Source: CAVVKW01 sp963749035
Lineage (GTDB): Bacteria > Verrucomicrobiota > Verrucomicrobiia > Chthoniobacterales > JAATET01
Length of the DNA stretch: 64,000 nucleotides
Direction of reading: 5' to 3'
Assembly (NCBI GenBank): GCA_963749035.1
Contig: CAVVKW010000002.1
Span: forward strand, 496,001-560,000
The translations under genes were made by a program, and so were the position numbers. Of the stretch, positions 1-8,471 are shown piece after piece (positions within the stretch are counted from its first letter, which is position 1; each line of letters opens with the position of its first letter). Under the pieces are notes generated by a model that searched no databases, was not told the DNA's origin, and saw nothing but the letters and a program-made list of their open reading frames with translations.

Positions 1-804
1 GTCGCATTCTCCCGAACCCCCGACCGCCCCAAACCCGGTTTCAGCGAGACCCGCGCCTTTTCCACGGACAGCACCCCGGATCTTTCCGGACTCGACGCCA
101 TCGTCCACCTCGCCGGCGAGAATCTCATGGGGATCTGGACCCCGCCGAAAAAGCGGCGGATTCGCAACAGCCGCGTCGACGGCACCCGCCGCATCGTCGA
201 AGGACTCACCGCCGCTTCCGACGGCCCCCGCACCTTTATCTGCGGCTCCGCCATCGGCTACTACGGCGACACCGGAGACGACGTGGTCGACGAATCGTCC
301 CCCGTCGGCACCGGATTCCTCGCGGACGTCGCCGAAGCTTGGGAAGCCGAAGCCGACCGCGCCCCCGACTCCGTTCGCACCGTGAAGCTCCGCACCGGCA
401 TCGTCCTCGGCGACGGTGGCGCCATGAAATTGATCGGTCCGGTCTTCCGTGCCGGCCTGGGAGGCCGACTCGGCGACGGGCAGCAGTGGATGTCCTGCAT
501 CCACGTCGACGACGTCGCGGGTCTCATTCTCCACGCCGTCGAGAACGATCAGCTCTCCGGCCCGCTGAACGCCGTCCTCCCCGAGCCATCTCGGAATCGC
601 GAGGTCACACGCCTGATCGCGGAAGCAGCCCATCGGCCCGCGTTTCTGCCCGTCCCCACCCTCGCTCTCAAAGTCGCTCTCGGCGAACTCCACCACCTCG
701 TTCTCGACAACCAACGCGTCACTCCGAAGGTCGCTCTGGCATCCGGCTACGACTATCGGTATCCGACTCTCACCGGTGCCCTCGATCAGCTTTTCGGAGA
801 CTGA
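1..804 (+). CDS. TIGR01777-family NAD(P)-dependent epimerase, 5' end missing
   Basis: This is the C-terminal part of an atypical short-chain dehydrogenase of the TIGR01777 (YfcH/SulA-like) family. The frame is open from base 1, and the stretch before the first ATG (127) already encodes the conserved HLAGEN motif, so the gene begins upstream of the window and 127 is not its start. After HLAGEN come the family's W-x-x-x-K-K basic stretch and R-x-S-R-V-x-G-T-R, then a GYYGD segment (around residue 90), then the RTGIVLG and HVDD segments typical of these epimerases. The N-terminal Rossmann glycine motif is off the edge. The substrate of the family is generally unknown. The stop is followed 69 bases later by a GH57 gene on the same strand. 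Confidence 0.85.
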   Translation, partial: VAFSRTPDRPKPGFSETRAFSTDSTPDLSGLDAIVHLAGENLMGIWTPPKKRRIRNSRVDGTRRIVEGLTAASDGPRTFICGSAIGYYGDTGDDVVDESSPVGTGFLADVAEAWEAEADRAPDSVRTVKLRTGIVLGDGGAMKLIGPVFRAGLGGRLGDGQQWMSCIHVDDVAGLILHAVENDQLSGPLNAVLPEPSRNREVTRLIAEAAHRPAFLPVPTLALKVALGELHHLVLDNQRVTPKVALASGYDYRYPTLTGALDQLFGD

Positions 805-873
805 GTCGCTCGCAATCGCACTTCCCGCCTCACCGCCAGCGCGCTAGCGTCCCCAGCACTCGTTCCGCTCCCG

Positions 874-2451
874 ATGCCAACCGGTTCCCTCGCCCTCATC
901 CTCCACGCCCACCTTCCGTTCGTTCGTCACCCGGAACACGACGAATTCCTCGAAGAGGACTGGCTCTACGAAGCCATCCTGGAGACTTACATCCCTCTCA
1001 TCCGCCTGCTGCGTCGCCTGGCCGAAGAGGATGTCGAAGCGCGTTTGTCACTCACCATGACCCCGCCGCTCTGCGAAATGCTGCGCGACCCACTCCTCCA
1101 GTCGCGAGCCGAACGCTACCTCGCCCGTGGCGTCGAGCTCGCCCGAGCGGAAGTCGAGCGAACTGCCGAGGACGAAGCCGTCCAACGCCTGGCAAAATTT
1201 TACCGAACCCGCTTCGAGGAGTCCCTGGACTTTTACACGAACGTCCTCGACCGCGACATCGTCGGCGCCTTCGCCCAGCTCCAGGACGAGGGCCGCATCG
1301 AGATCATCACCTGCGCCGCGACCCACGGATTCCTTCCGCTGATGGAGAACCACCGCGAAGCCATGCGGGCGCAAATTCTGATCGGCCGAGACTCCTATCG
1401 CGAATGCTTCGGTCGCGACCCGCGCGGAATCTGGCTACCGGAATGCGCCTACGTCCAGGGCGTCGGCGAACTGCTGCGAGAGGCGGGCATCCGTTGGTTC
1501 GTGGTCGATGCCCACGGCCTCATGTTCGGCCAGCCCAAGCCGCGATTCGCGATTTACTCGCCGTATTTTCTCCCGGCGGGACCCGCGGTCTTCGGGCGGG
1601 ATCGCGATTCGAGCCGCCAAGTTTGGAGCGCGCAGGAAGGCTACCCCGGCGATCCGGCCTACCGGGAATTCTACCGCGACATCGGCCAAGATCTCCCGGA
1701 GGAATACCTCGGCCGCTTCCTGAAAACCGATCACCGCCGATTCACCGGCATCAAATATCACCGCGTCACCGGCAACCCGGAGAAGGAACTCTACCACCGT
1801 TCTTGGGCCGAGGCCGCCGCCGATTCTCACGCCACGCACTTCCTCGAAAGTCGCGTCGAACAGATTGCCAACCTCGCGAGCTCTCTACCGGTCGAGCCCA
1901 TTGTTGTAAGTCCGTTCGACGCCGAGCTCTTCGGCCATTGGTGGTACGAGGGCCCGGAGTTTCTGGAACTTTTCCTCCGCAAAGCCGCCTTCGATCAAGA
2001 CACGTTTACTCTCACCACCCCGGAAGACTACCTTCAACGTCACCCCACCCTTCAGCTCGTCTCTCCTTCTCCTTCGAGCTGGGGTAACAAGGGCTACTGG
2101 GAAGTTTGGCTCGACCACTGCAACTCCTGGATCTACCCGCACCTTCACGCGGCGGCCAGGCGGATGATCCGGTCCGCGCGCAAACACGCCGATGACCCCA
2201 CCCCCGAGATCGAACGCCTCCTGCGCCAGATGGCCCGCGAACTGCTCCTTGCCCAGGCGAGCGATTGGGCGTTTTTGATGAAGACCGGGACCGCCAGCGA
2301 ATACGCGACCAAACGAACCAAGGACCACATCCTGAGATTTAATCGGCTCTACGACGGTCTCGAGGCCGGCCTCGACGACTCCGAGTTCCTTGCCTTTTGT
2401 GAGGATCGCGACAACCTTTTTGCCGACGTGAATTGGCGACATTACCTGTGA
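874..2451 (+). CDS. GH57 (DUF1957) 1,4-alpha-glucan branching enzyme
   Basis: The 525-residue product matches the GH57 branching-enzyme family, which forms alpha-1,6 branches in glycogen-like glucan in the cytoplasm. Region 1 is HAHLPFVRHPE near the N-terminus. The presumed nucleophile Glu lies in WLPECAY near residue 189, and the presumed acid/base Asp in SPFDAELFGHWW near residue 348. The all-alpha C-terminal part (residues about 400-525, rich in Trp and acidic residues) is also typical. The length is as usual for AmyC/TK1436-type enzymes. The start is the first in-frame ATG. The downstream gene starts inside its stop codon (GTGA), suggesting co-transcription, although the neighbour's function gives no hint of glycogen metabolism. 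Confidence 0.88.
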   Translation: MPTGSLALILHAHLPFVRHPEHDEFLEEDWLYEAILETYIPLIRLLRRLAEEDVEARLSLTMTPPLCEMLRDPLLQSRAERYLARGVELARAEVERTAEDEAVQRLAKFYRTRFEESLDFYTNVLDRDIVGAFAQLQDEGRIEIITCAATHGFLPLMENHREAMRAQILIGRDSYRECFGRDPRGIWLPECAYVQGVGELLREAGIRWFVVDAHGLMFGQPKPRFAIYSPYFLPAGPAVFGRDRDSSRQVWSAQEGYPGDPAYREFYRDIGQDLPEEYLGRFLKTDHRRFTGIKYHRVTGNPEKELYHRSWAEAAADSHATHFLESRVEQIANLASSLPVEPIVVSPFDAELFGHWWYEGPEFLELFLRKAAFDQDTFTLTTPEDYLQRHPTLQLVSPSPSSWGNKGYWEVWLDHCNSWIYPHLHAAARRMIRSARKHADDPTPEIERLLRQMARELLLAQASDWAFLMKTGTASEYATKRTKDHILRFNRLYDGLEAGLDDSEFLAFCEDRDNLFADVNWRHYL

Positions 2452-3782
2452 GACTCTCCCTCATCTTTTTCGCGTTTTTTGCGCTGGCATCCGCAGCGCA
2501 TAGCCAACTGCTCACCGCTTCGACCCCTTCGCCGGATGCAAACGATGACGTTCGCCTGATCTTCACGCCACCCGACCTTTCGGGTCGCTTCGTGCTCGGT
2601 GTCTTCGACAGCTCGGGAAAGCTCGTGCGGCGTCTGGTCACCAATCGGGACGCGTCGGTTTTCGACGTGGGTCGCAATGGCTACGTCACCACTTGGGACG
2701 GGCACGACGACGTCGGCCAACGCTGTCCTCCCGGGGAATACTCGGCGCGCGGCTACGTTATCGGCGATGCCATCACGATCGAAGGCGAAGCCTATCATTT
2801 CAACGATTGGACTCACGAAGCCGGGGCTGCCAGCGTGATTCGGGTCATTGGCGCCGAACCCATCGACCCCGCGAATCTCGTTGCGCTCTTCGAGACCTCA
2901 GCCGGTCCGATCCTCGAACGCGTCCCGATGGTCGCGGGGGCTAATGCCTGGAGCGTCCCGGTTCCCGGTGCCACGGACCTGATCGGGATCGTCGGTCGGA
3001 CGGCGCAGGTCGAGACAAAGGCCGGCCCGCGCGCGTATTCTCTCGACGATGGTTCCGCCGTCGCCGGAGACGAGGATGCGGTCGACCCCGGCGAGGCTCC
3101 CGTCGTTCCCGGCGGACGCGTCGTCGACTGGACCGACGGCGCGGGCAAAACCCAGTGGGCGACGGTTGAAATCGATCGGACCACCGCCGTCGTTCAGATC
3201 GGCCCCGACGAGGAAATGCTCCGATCGCTCCCACCCGACGACTCCGGATTCCTTCCGCAAAAGATTAGCGCTGCCCCGGCAACGGAGGCCATCGCCGTCA
3301 TCGAAGAACGGGACGACCTTCAGCGAGTCCGGGTGCTCGCCCTTGACTCGACCCGGGAGGCGGAGGAAATCGCCGGACGACCCGTTTCCGAATGGCAAAT
3401 CCTGCTCGAGCGCGTCATCACGCCCAACGCGGACTTCGGACTCGTTGACGGCGAGATCGTAGCGTCCGGCGGCACCCGCCCGACGACCGAGATCGTTAAC
3501 CTCGATCCAAACGAACTTGATCCCACGGGCCGCACCCTCAAGCTTCACGCGGAATTCGACGCCGCCGGGAGCTTCCTGACAACCGACAGCGGATTAGAAC
3601 TCCTGCGCGTGAGCGCTAGCACCGGCCTCCAGGCCGTCGCCTTGGTCGCCGGGGTTGAGCCCGGCACTCTGCGGTTCATCCAGGGGAACGGCGCGGTCGT
3701 CGAAGAATTCCTGATTTCGAATACTGGCAAGATCGCCGCCTTCGACTGCGGAACTTTCACCCTCAGCGGCCCGGAAGAATGA
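2448..3782 (+). CDS. secreted hypothetical protein with FlgD-Ig-like domain
   Basis: The product is about 444 residues. I place the start at GTG 2448, overlapping the previous stop as GTGA, rather than at TTG 2433. This puts a clean signal peptide at the N-terminus: a basic residue, a Phe/Leu/Ala core, and an Ala-x-Ser-type cleavage zone near residue 18. Residues about 35-110 look like a FlgD/CHU-type Ig fold, with F-V-L-G-V-F-D, then a GKLVR strand, T-T-W-D-G-H-D-D, and G-x-Y-S-A-R-G. The rest is a beta-rich region that I do not recognise. It is probably periplasmic or exported. The next gene overlaps by ATGA. Confidence 0.75.
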   Translation: MRLSLIFFAFFALASAAHSQLLTASTPSPDANDDVRLIFTPPDLSGRFVLGVFDSSGKLVRRLVTNRDASVFDVGRNGYVTTWDGHDDVGQRCPPGEYSARGYVIGDAITIEGEAYHFNDWTHEAGAASVIRVIGAEPIDPANLVALFETSAGPILERVPMVAGANAWSVPVPGATDLIGIVGRTAQVETKAGPRAYSLDDGSAVAGDEDAVDPGEAPVVPGGRVVDWTDGAGKTQWATVEIDRTTAVVQIGPDEEMLRSLPPDDSGFLPQKISAAPATEAIAVIEERDDLQRVRVLALDSTREAEEIAGRPVSEWQILLERVITPNADFGLVDGEIVASGGTRPTTEIVNLDPNELDPTGRTLKLHAEFDAAGSFLTTDSGLELLRVSASTGLQAVALVAGVEPGTLRFIQGNGAVVEEFLISNTGKIAAFDCGTFTLSGPEE

Positions 3783-4312
3783 TCGGACTACGGGGCATCA
3801 CATCCGCGGTCGCCGCGACCGTCTTTCTGCTAGCCGCCGCGACATCGCGGGGCGCGGAGGACATCAAAGTTCCCTTTAATTTCCGGTGGGGCGATCCGCC
3901 CTCGCTGGTGGAGAGCACGGTGACCAAAGCGAAGGCGAAGGTGGTCGGGGAACGTGAGATCGACGGGCGCAATGCGATCATCGTCGAAGGTCACCCCGAC
4001 CCGAGACTGGAACGATCCATCTTCTACTTTGTCAACGACGCCCTCGCCGAAGTGGAACTCCAGTATGCCGACAAGTCGTGGGACACCCAGAAGCTCAACG
4101 CGATCTTTGAACAAACGCGGCGCAATCTCGACCGAAAATACGGCACCAGTCGCAACATCGCCCGGACGAACACCGTGGAGGAAGGCGTCAAGCAGACCGT
4201 CCTCGGGTATCAGTGGACGCAGTCCTACACCTCCCTACGGCTCTTCCTCTACCTGGCACAGAAGGACGCCAAGACCTTCCGAATGCTCAGCTACCACTAT
4301 CGCGGTTACTGA
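3779..4312 (+). CDS. small secreted hypothetical protein
   Basis: This 177-residue protein has an N-terminal signal peptide (hydrophobic stretch to about residue 22, AATSRGAED cleavage region). The mature part of about 150 residues begins with FNFRWGDPPSLVE, a W-G motif reminiscent of small periplasmic proteins that sense or bind envelope components, but I recognise no family. It starts with ATG inside the preceding stop codon, so the GH57, Ig-domain and this gene form one transcription unit. A hairpin follows shortly after the stop. Confidence 0.7.
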   Translation: MIGLRGITSAVAATVFLLAAATSRGAEDIKVPFNFRWGDPPSLVESTVTKAKAKVVGEREIDGRNAIIVEGHPDPRLERSIFYFVNDALAEVELQYADKSWDTQKLNAIFEQTRRNLDRKYGTSRNIARTNTVEEGVKQTVLGYQWTQSYTSLRLFLYLAQKDAKTFRMLSYHYRGY

Positions 4313-4324
4313 GGGCCGCAGATC

Positions 4325-4348
4325 GCCGGGTGCTCGAGCGCACCCGGC
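4325..4348. terminator. GC-rich hairpin between convergent genes
   Basis: A perfect 9-bp inverted repeat (GCCGGGTGC and its complement) with a 6-base loop sits between the stop codons of two convergent genes. There is no clear T-run on either strand, so a bidirectional terminator role is inferred from position and stem strength. Confidence 0.45.
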
Positions 4349-4360
4349 AGCAACTGAGCC

Positions 4361-4870
4361 TCACTGATGCGCCGCTTCGGCGTTGATGCCGCTACTGAAG
4401 AGTCCGCCCTCCGCCAACGTGTCCAACTTCCCGTCCGCTTCGTATTCCTCGTCGAGCGTCTTCTGGAGCAGATCCGCAACGTCAAGGAGCTCGAGCTGCC
4501 GGGCCAAGGTCCGCGCGGTCCCGTAACCCGCAATCTCGTAGTGCTCGACCCGCTGGGCGGCACTAATCAAGGCTGCGTCTCTAACGGCCGGATCACCGCT
4601 CGCATCGATGACCGCTTGAGCTTCTTTCACGAGACCCTGAGTCGCTTCGCAGGTCTCACCGTCGTAGGATTTTCCAAGTTTTGCGTAAACTTCATCCAGC
4701 CGTCGCCGCTGCTCCAACGTCTCGTCGAGGTGATTCGCGAAAGCCTGTTTGAGATCGGGGTGGGTCGCTGCGCCCTGCATCTTCGGCAGCAATTCCGAAA
4801 TGCGCCGCTCGGCGTCGTAGAGGTCGTTGATTTCAGCGTAAAGAAGGTCGTGAAGGGTATTGAGTTGCAT
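4361..4870 (-). CDS. ferritin-like YciE/YciF family protein (DUF892)
   Basis: The product (about 169 residues) is a ferritin-like four-helix protein of the DUF892 family, known from stress-induced loci such as yciE/yciF. The family signature is visible: L-H-D-L-L-Y-A-E-I-N-D-L-Y-D-A-E-R-R at the N-terminus, an HPDLKQAF-x(3)-HLDET segment, and the third-helix R-V-E-H-Y-E-I-A-G-Y-G-T-A. The Glu and His residues in these segments are the likely di-metal ligands. I use ATG 4870 rather than TTG 4876, because the domain begins immediately after it. It stands alone, with 235 bases to the next gene. Confidence 0.88.
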   Translation of the reverse strand: MQLNTLHDLLYAEINDLYDAERRISELLPKMQGAATHPDLKQAFANHLDETLEQRRRLDEVYAKLGKSYDGETCEATQGLVKEAQAVIDASGDPAVRDAALISAAQRVEHYEIAGYGTARTLARQLELLDVADLLQKTLDEEYEADGKLDTLAEGGLFSSGINAEAAHQ

Positions 4871-5105
4871 GGTCAAAGAAGTTGAAGTTCGACCAATGAA
4901 TCGGCATCCACTGCCCGACCGGATGGGTAACGCCCTCCTCTCAGAAGCCGTAGAAAAAGCGACAATCCGGGGATCTCAACCAAGAATGATAACCTGCCAG
5001 CCGCGACGAACGCGCCCATCCGCTACGATACGCAACCGAGCCGCCACGCCGCACGGTGTCGCTATCCCGCGGAATGGCGGGGGTGAGCACTCATTTCACA
5101 GCCCT

Positions 5106-6329
5106 TCAAAGCAAGTGGCCAAGCTTGGCCTTTTTCGTATCGAGGTAACGTTCGTTGTGCGGATTGGCGACTGACTGAATCGCCACCTGCTCGACGATCT
5201 CGAGGTTGTATCCATCCAGACCCACCACCTTCCGGGGGTTGTTGGTCAAGAGCCGGATCTTGCGAACACCGAGATCGTTCAGAATTTGCGCGCCCAATCC
5301 GTAGTCTCGAAGGTCCGGTGGGAAGCCGAGTCTTTCGTTGGCCTGAACGGTATCCAACCCCTCCTCCTGAAGCTTGTAGGCGTGAATCTTCGCGGGCAAC
5401 CCGATCCCGCGCCCTTCCTGGCGCATATAAACCAACACGCCCGCCCCCGCTTCGTCGATCTGCCGTAGCGCCGTCTGCAATTGGCTCCCGCAGTCGCACC
5501 GTAACGAACCGAAGACGTCGCCCGTCAGACATTCGCTGTGAACCCGCACAAGCGTCGGCGTTTCCGAGCTGAGCGTTCCCTTCACCAGCGCGAGGTGATG
5601 CTGGTCGTCGACTTCAGACCGGTAAAGGTGGAGATCAAAAATTCCGTAGTCGGTCGGCATCTGGATCGTCTGCTCGCGCGCGATCAGCTTCTCGCTTTTT
5701 CGCCGGTGAGCGATCAGCGCTTCGATGGTGCAAATCTTCAACCCGTGCTCGTCTCGAAACCGGAGCAGGTCCGGCAGACGCGCCATCGTGCCGTCCTCGT
5801 TGAGGATTTCGCAGATCACCCCCGACGGATCGAGGCCAGCCAGCTTTGCCAGATCGATCGCCGCCTCGGTGTGACCCGCCCGCCGCAGGACCCCGCCCCT
5901 CCGCGCCTGCAACGGAAAGATGTGGCCTGGCTGAACGAGGTCCGCCGGTGTCGATGACGCTCGGGACAGCAGCGCGATGGTGGCCGCCCGGTCCTTGGCG
6001 GAAATGCCGGTCGTGATCCCAGTCGCCGCGTCGACTGAGACGGTGAAATCGGTTTTGTAGAGCTCGCGGTTGTGCGCGACCATGCGCTGCAAACCCAAAT
6101 GCGCGGCCCGCTCCTCGGTGACCGGAGCGCAAATGAGCCCCCGCCCGAAACGAGACATGAAGTTGACCGATTCCGCCGTCACCGTCTCGGCGGCCATCAC
6201 CAGATCGCCTTCGTTCTCCCGGTCGGCGTCATCGGTCACGATCACCATTCGGCCGGCACGAACGTCGGCCACCACGTCGGCAATGGGATCGAACTGGGGG
6301 ACGGAAACGGTTTCTGAGTCGGACATCAT
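5106..6329 (-). CDS. ribBA: bifunctional DHBP synthase / GTP cyclohydrolase II
   Basis: This enzyme supplies both early precursors of riboflavin: 3,4-dihydroxy-2-butanone 4-phosphate from ribulose 5-phosphate, and 2,5-diamino-6-ribosylamino-pyrimidinone phosphate from GTP. The N-terminal half shows DADRENEGDLV and R-x-G-H-T-E-A. The C-terminal half shows the zinc site C-x(10)-C-x-C (HSEC to CDCGSQL) and the RQEGRGIGL active-site stretch, followed by the DLRDYGLGAQIL and TNNPRK segments. Both halves look catalytically intact. The start is one of two adjacent ATGs (6329 or 6326); an upstream GTG at 6344 is less likely. I see no FMN riboswitch in the short space upstream. Other rib genes are absent from the window. 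Confidence 0.95.
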   Translation of the reverse strand: MMSDSETVSVPQFDPIADVVADVRAGRMVIVTDDADRENEGDLVMAAETVTAESVNFMSRFGRGLICAPVTEERAAHLGLQRMVAHNRELYKTDFTVSVDAATGITTGISAKDRAATIALLSRASSTPADLVQPGHIFPLQARRGGVLRRAGHTEAAIDLAKLAGLDPSGVICEILNEDGTMARLPDLLRFRDEHGLKICTIEALIAHRRKSEKLIAREQTIQMPTDYGIFDLHLYRSEVDDQHHLALVKGTLSSETPTLVRVHSECLTGDVFGSLRCDCGSQLQTALRQIDEAGAGVLVYMRQEGRGIGLPAKIHAYKLQEEGLDTVQANERLGFPPDLRDYGLGAQILNDLGVRKIRLLTNNPRKVVGLDGYNLEIVEQVAIQSVANPHNERYLDTKKAKLGHLL

Positions 6330-6389
6330 TGGAGCTAGCGCCACGCCAGATTCTACGCCTGCGGCGCGGACATGGCGACACTAAGCCGT

Positions 6390-6959
6390 CTATGCTTTCC
6401 GACAGTAATAGACGAACGCCGGCGGGAAGTTCGCCAGGACCACCTGCGACGTTCGGACCACCGGAAACTGGCTTTTCAAGAGCTGGCGGAAGGATTGCCC
6501 CGCCGGCAGCCAGTGCGTCCCCCAATATGCAAAGGTCACGAACGTCCCGTCGTCCGCCAGCGTGCCGTGGATCTCCGCCAGGATCATCCGCTGTAGATCC
6601 AGCGGGAAAATGGCCCACGGCAATCCCGAGACGATGCTGTCCGCCGGCGCGACCTCGAGCTCCGTCGCGTGACGTCGGAGCTCGCTGGCATCGCCCGGCA
6701 CCACCGTGGCTGCAGGAAAGCTCTGTCGCAGACCCGGGACGAAATTTTCGTTCTTCTCGATGGCGACAAACCGGGCGTCCGCCTTCTTTTTTTCGAGAAT
6801 CCTCCGCGTCATCACCCCCGTGCCCGGACCGAGTTCCAGGATCCGATCCGCCTCGGCCACCGCGGCGTGGTCGATGACGACATTTGCTAGAAACGGAGAG
6901 GATGGGGCGATCGCTCCGGTGATGTGCGGCGCCCGAAGGATCTCTTTGAAGAATCGCAT
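6390..6959 (-). CDS. class I SAM methyltransferase, PmtA/KsgA-like
   Basis: About 189 residues form a Rossmann methyltransferase. Motif I is ILELGPGTGVMTRRIL, motif II ends in VAIEKN, and the motif IV region is SGLPWAIFPL, where KsgA-type enzymes have N-L-P-Y and phospholipid N-methyltransferases have S-G-L-P-W. The opening RFFKEILRAPHITGAIAPSS is characteristic of rhizobial-type phosphatidylethanolamine N-methyltransferases and related proteins, so a phospholipid substrate is plausible but unproven. ATG 6959 is chosen over TTG 6989, because the family normally begins about there. It diverges from the spermidine-synthase-like gene. Confidence 0.8.
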   Translation of the reverse strand: MRFFKEILRAPHITGAIAPSSPFLANVVIDHAAVAEADRILELGPGTGVMTRRILEKKKADARFVAIEKNENFVPGLRQSFPAATVVPGDASELRRHATELEVAPADSIVSGLPWAIFPLDLQRMILAEIHGTLADDGTFVTFAYWGTHWLPAGQSFRQLLKSQFPVVRTSQVVLANFPPAFVYYCRKA

Positions 6960-7058
6960 GGTGACGTGGGGATTTATCAGGGCTGACAAGTTTTGCCAGA
7001 ACTACGATATCGGACCGGTCTCGGACGGTGGTCGCAATTTATACGACTTGCGTGTGGG

Positions 7059-7745
7059 ATGTCCGCTTTCATGAAACCGTTTTTGAACCTTGCCGAAGCG
7101 CGCGCGCCCGACGGCGCCCTCATGTCGCTGCACTCGAAGGCCGGCCATTATTTTCTTCGGGTCGACGGCGAAGCCCTCATGGCCACCAACGCACCGGAAT
7201 CCGAACGCGTTCTTGCCGAAGTGGCCTGCGAGGGCCTTCGGCACCAACCCAACGTCCGCGTGCTCATCGGGGGTCTCGGATTCGGCTTCACCCTTCGGCG
7301 CACCCTCGAACTTCTCGGGCCCGAAGCCGTTGTCACCGTCGGAGAACTGACCAGCATCATCGTCGACTGGAACCGCGAATACCTCGGCGACCTCAGCGGC
7401 CATTCCCTCGACGATCCGCGAGTGCGCATCCGCGTCAACGACGTCGTCAATCTCATCAAGGGCGCGGCGGAGGGATCGCTTGATGCCATCATGCTCGACG
7501 TCGACAACGGCCCAAACGCCATGGTCGCAGCGGGCAACGCTCGCCTCTACGGGATGAAAGGCCTGGCCTCCATCCGCCGCTCGCTCAAGCCCGGTGGGCG
7601 CCTCGCGATCTGGGCCGCGGTGCGCGACGCGCAATTCCCAAAAGCCTTCGCACGGGCTGGGTTCCGCGTCGACGTCGTCGCCGCCCGTGCGACCGCGTCG
7701 GCTAAACGGTGCGCTCACACCATTTTCCTCGGGCAGAAACTCTAG
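7059..7745 (+). CDS. spermidine synthase-like methyltransferase-fold protein
   Basis: The product (about 228 residues) has the Rossmann core of spermidine-synthase-like proteins: VLIGGLGFGFTLRRTLE as the glycine motif, VTVGEL with the acidic residue for ribose, DPRVRIRVND, then the DAIMLDVDNGPNAMV motif. The gatekeeper region of true SpeE (Y-D at the catalytic site) is not obvious, so polyamine synthesis is not assured. Starts at 7059 and 7071 are both possible; the ORF extends further upstream without a domain. It diverges from the preceding methyltransferase. Confidence 0.75.
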   Translation: MSAFMKPFLNLAEARAPDGALMSLHSKAGHYFLRVDGEALMATNAPESERVLAEVACEGLRHQPNVRVLIGGLGFGFTLRRTLELLGPEAVVTVGELTSIIVDWNREYLGDLSGHSLDDPRVRIRVNDVVNLIKGAAEGSLDAIMLDVDNGPNAMVAAGNARLYGMKGLASIRRSLKPGGRLAIWAAVRDAQFPKAFARAGFRVDVVAARATASAKRCAHTIFLGQKL

Positions 7746-7792
7746 ATACCCGCCTGTCAGGCGCGACCCCGGCCTCCGCGAGAACCTTCGTT

Positions 7793-8425
7793 CTACTTGA
7801 GCCAGGGATTGCCGAGGCGCTCGGCCCCGACCGTCGTCGCCGGGCCGTGCCCGGGCAAAATCACCGTCGCGTCGGGCAGAGTCAGGATTTTCGAGCGAAT
7901 CCCATCCAGCAACAATTCAGCGTCCCCGCCCGGCAAGTCCGCCCTCCCCACGCCACCGAGGAACACGACGTCGCCGCCAAACAGCGTCCCGGTCGCTTCG
8001 TGCAGAAAGCACAGGCTTCCCGGACAATGTCCCGGCACCTCGAGCACGCGGAAACTCAGACCCGCGAATTCCGCCGCCTCACTTTCCGCCAACGTTCTCG
8101 CACCCGCCACCGGATCGACTTCCAATCCAAATCCCCACCGCCGGAAGAACTCCCGGTCCTCGATCATCGGAAGCGAATCGGCGTGCACGACCACCTCGCA
8201 ACCGTGCCGCGCCTGGATCGCCGCCGCGTCCGCAACGTGGTCGAAGTGCCCGTGGGTCAGCAACAGCGTGTGAATCGGCGTTCCCGCGTAGTGCGCGTCA
8301 GCCCCTTGCGGCGCATCGATCAGGAGATTGCCACCGGGCGCGGCGATCAGGAACGCGTTCGTGTCGAGGGGACCTCCGGTAAATTCTTCGAACCGAATGC
8401 CGTCTGAGCTGTCTACCTTTTCCAT
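7793..8425 (-). CDS. MBL-fold metallo-hydrolase, glyoxalase II-like
   Basis: This is a 210-residue metallo-beta-lactamase-fold hydrolase. The metal-binding THGHFDHVAD motif is intact. A further His lies in VPGHCPGS, an Asp in FGGDVVF, and a His in LPGHGP near the C-terminus, which is the standard binuclear set. The family includes hydroxyacylglutathione hydrolases and thioesterase-like enzymes, and the substrate cannot be assigned. ATG 8425 is preferred, as the long N-terminal extension of the open frame lacks conservation and would overlap the start of the divergent protease gene. Confidence 0.88.
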   Translation of the reverse strand: MEKVDSSDGIRFEEFTGGPLDTNAFLIAAPGGNLLIDAPQGADAHYAGTPIHTLLLTHGHFDHVADAAAIQARHGCEVVVHADSLPMIEDREFFRRWGFGLEVDPVAGARTLAESEAAEFAGLSFRVLEVPGHCPGSLCFLHEATGTLFGGDVVFLGGVGRADLPGGDAELLLDGIRSKILTLPDATVILPGHGPATTVGAERLGNPWLK

Positions 8426-8471
8426 GCGTAGTTTGATTTTCCCCGAACTGTCTGCAACGGTTCGGGCTGGT

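Noticed and set aside
339..2087. 582-residue plus-strand open frame across the epimerase and GH57 genes
   Set aside because: Arg/Pro/Ser-rich shadow in another frame of two well-recognised genes, without motifs.
6330..6389. FMN riboswitch before ribBA
   Set aside because: The space between ribBA and the upstream gene is only about 60 bases, far too short for the aptamer, and contains none of its conserved segments.
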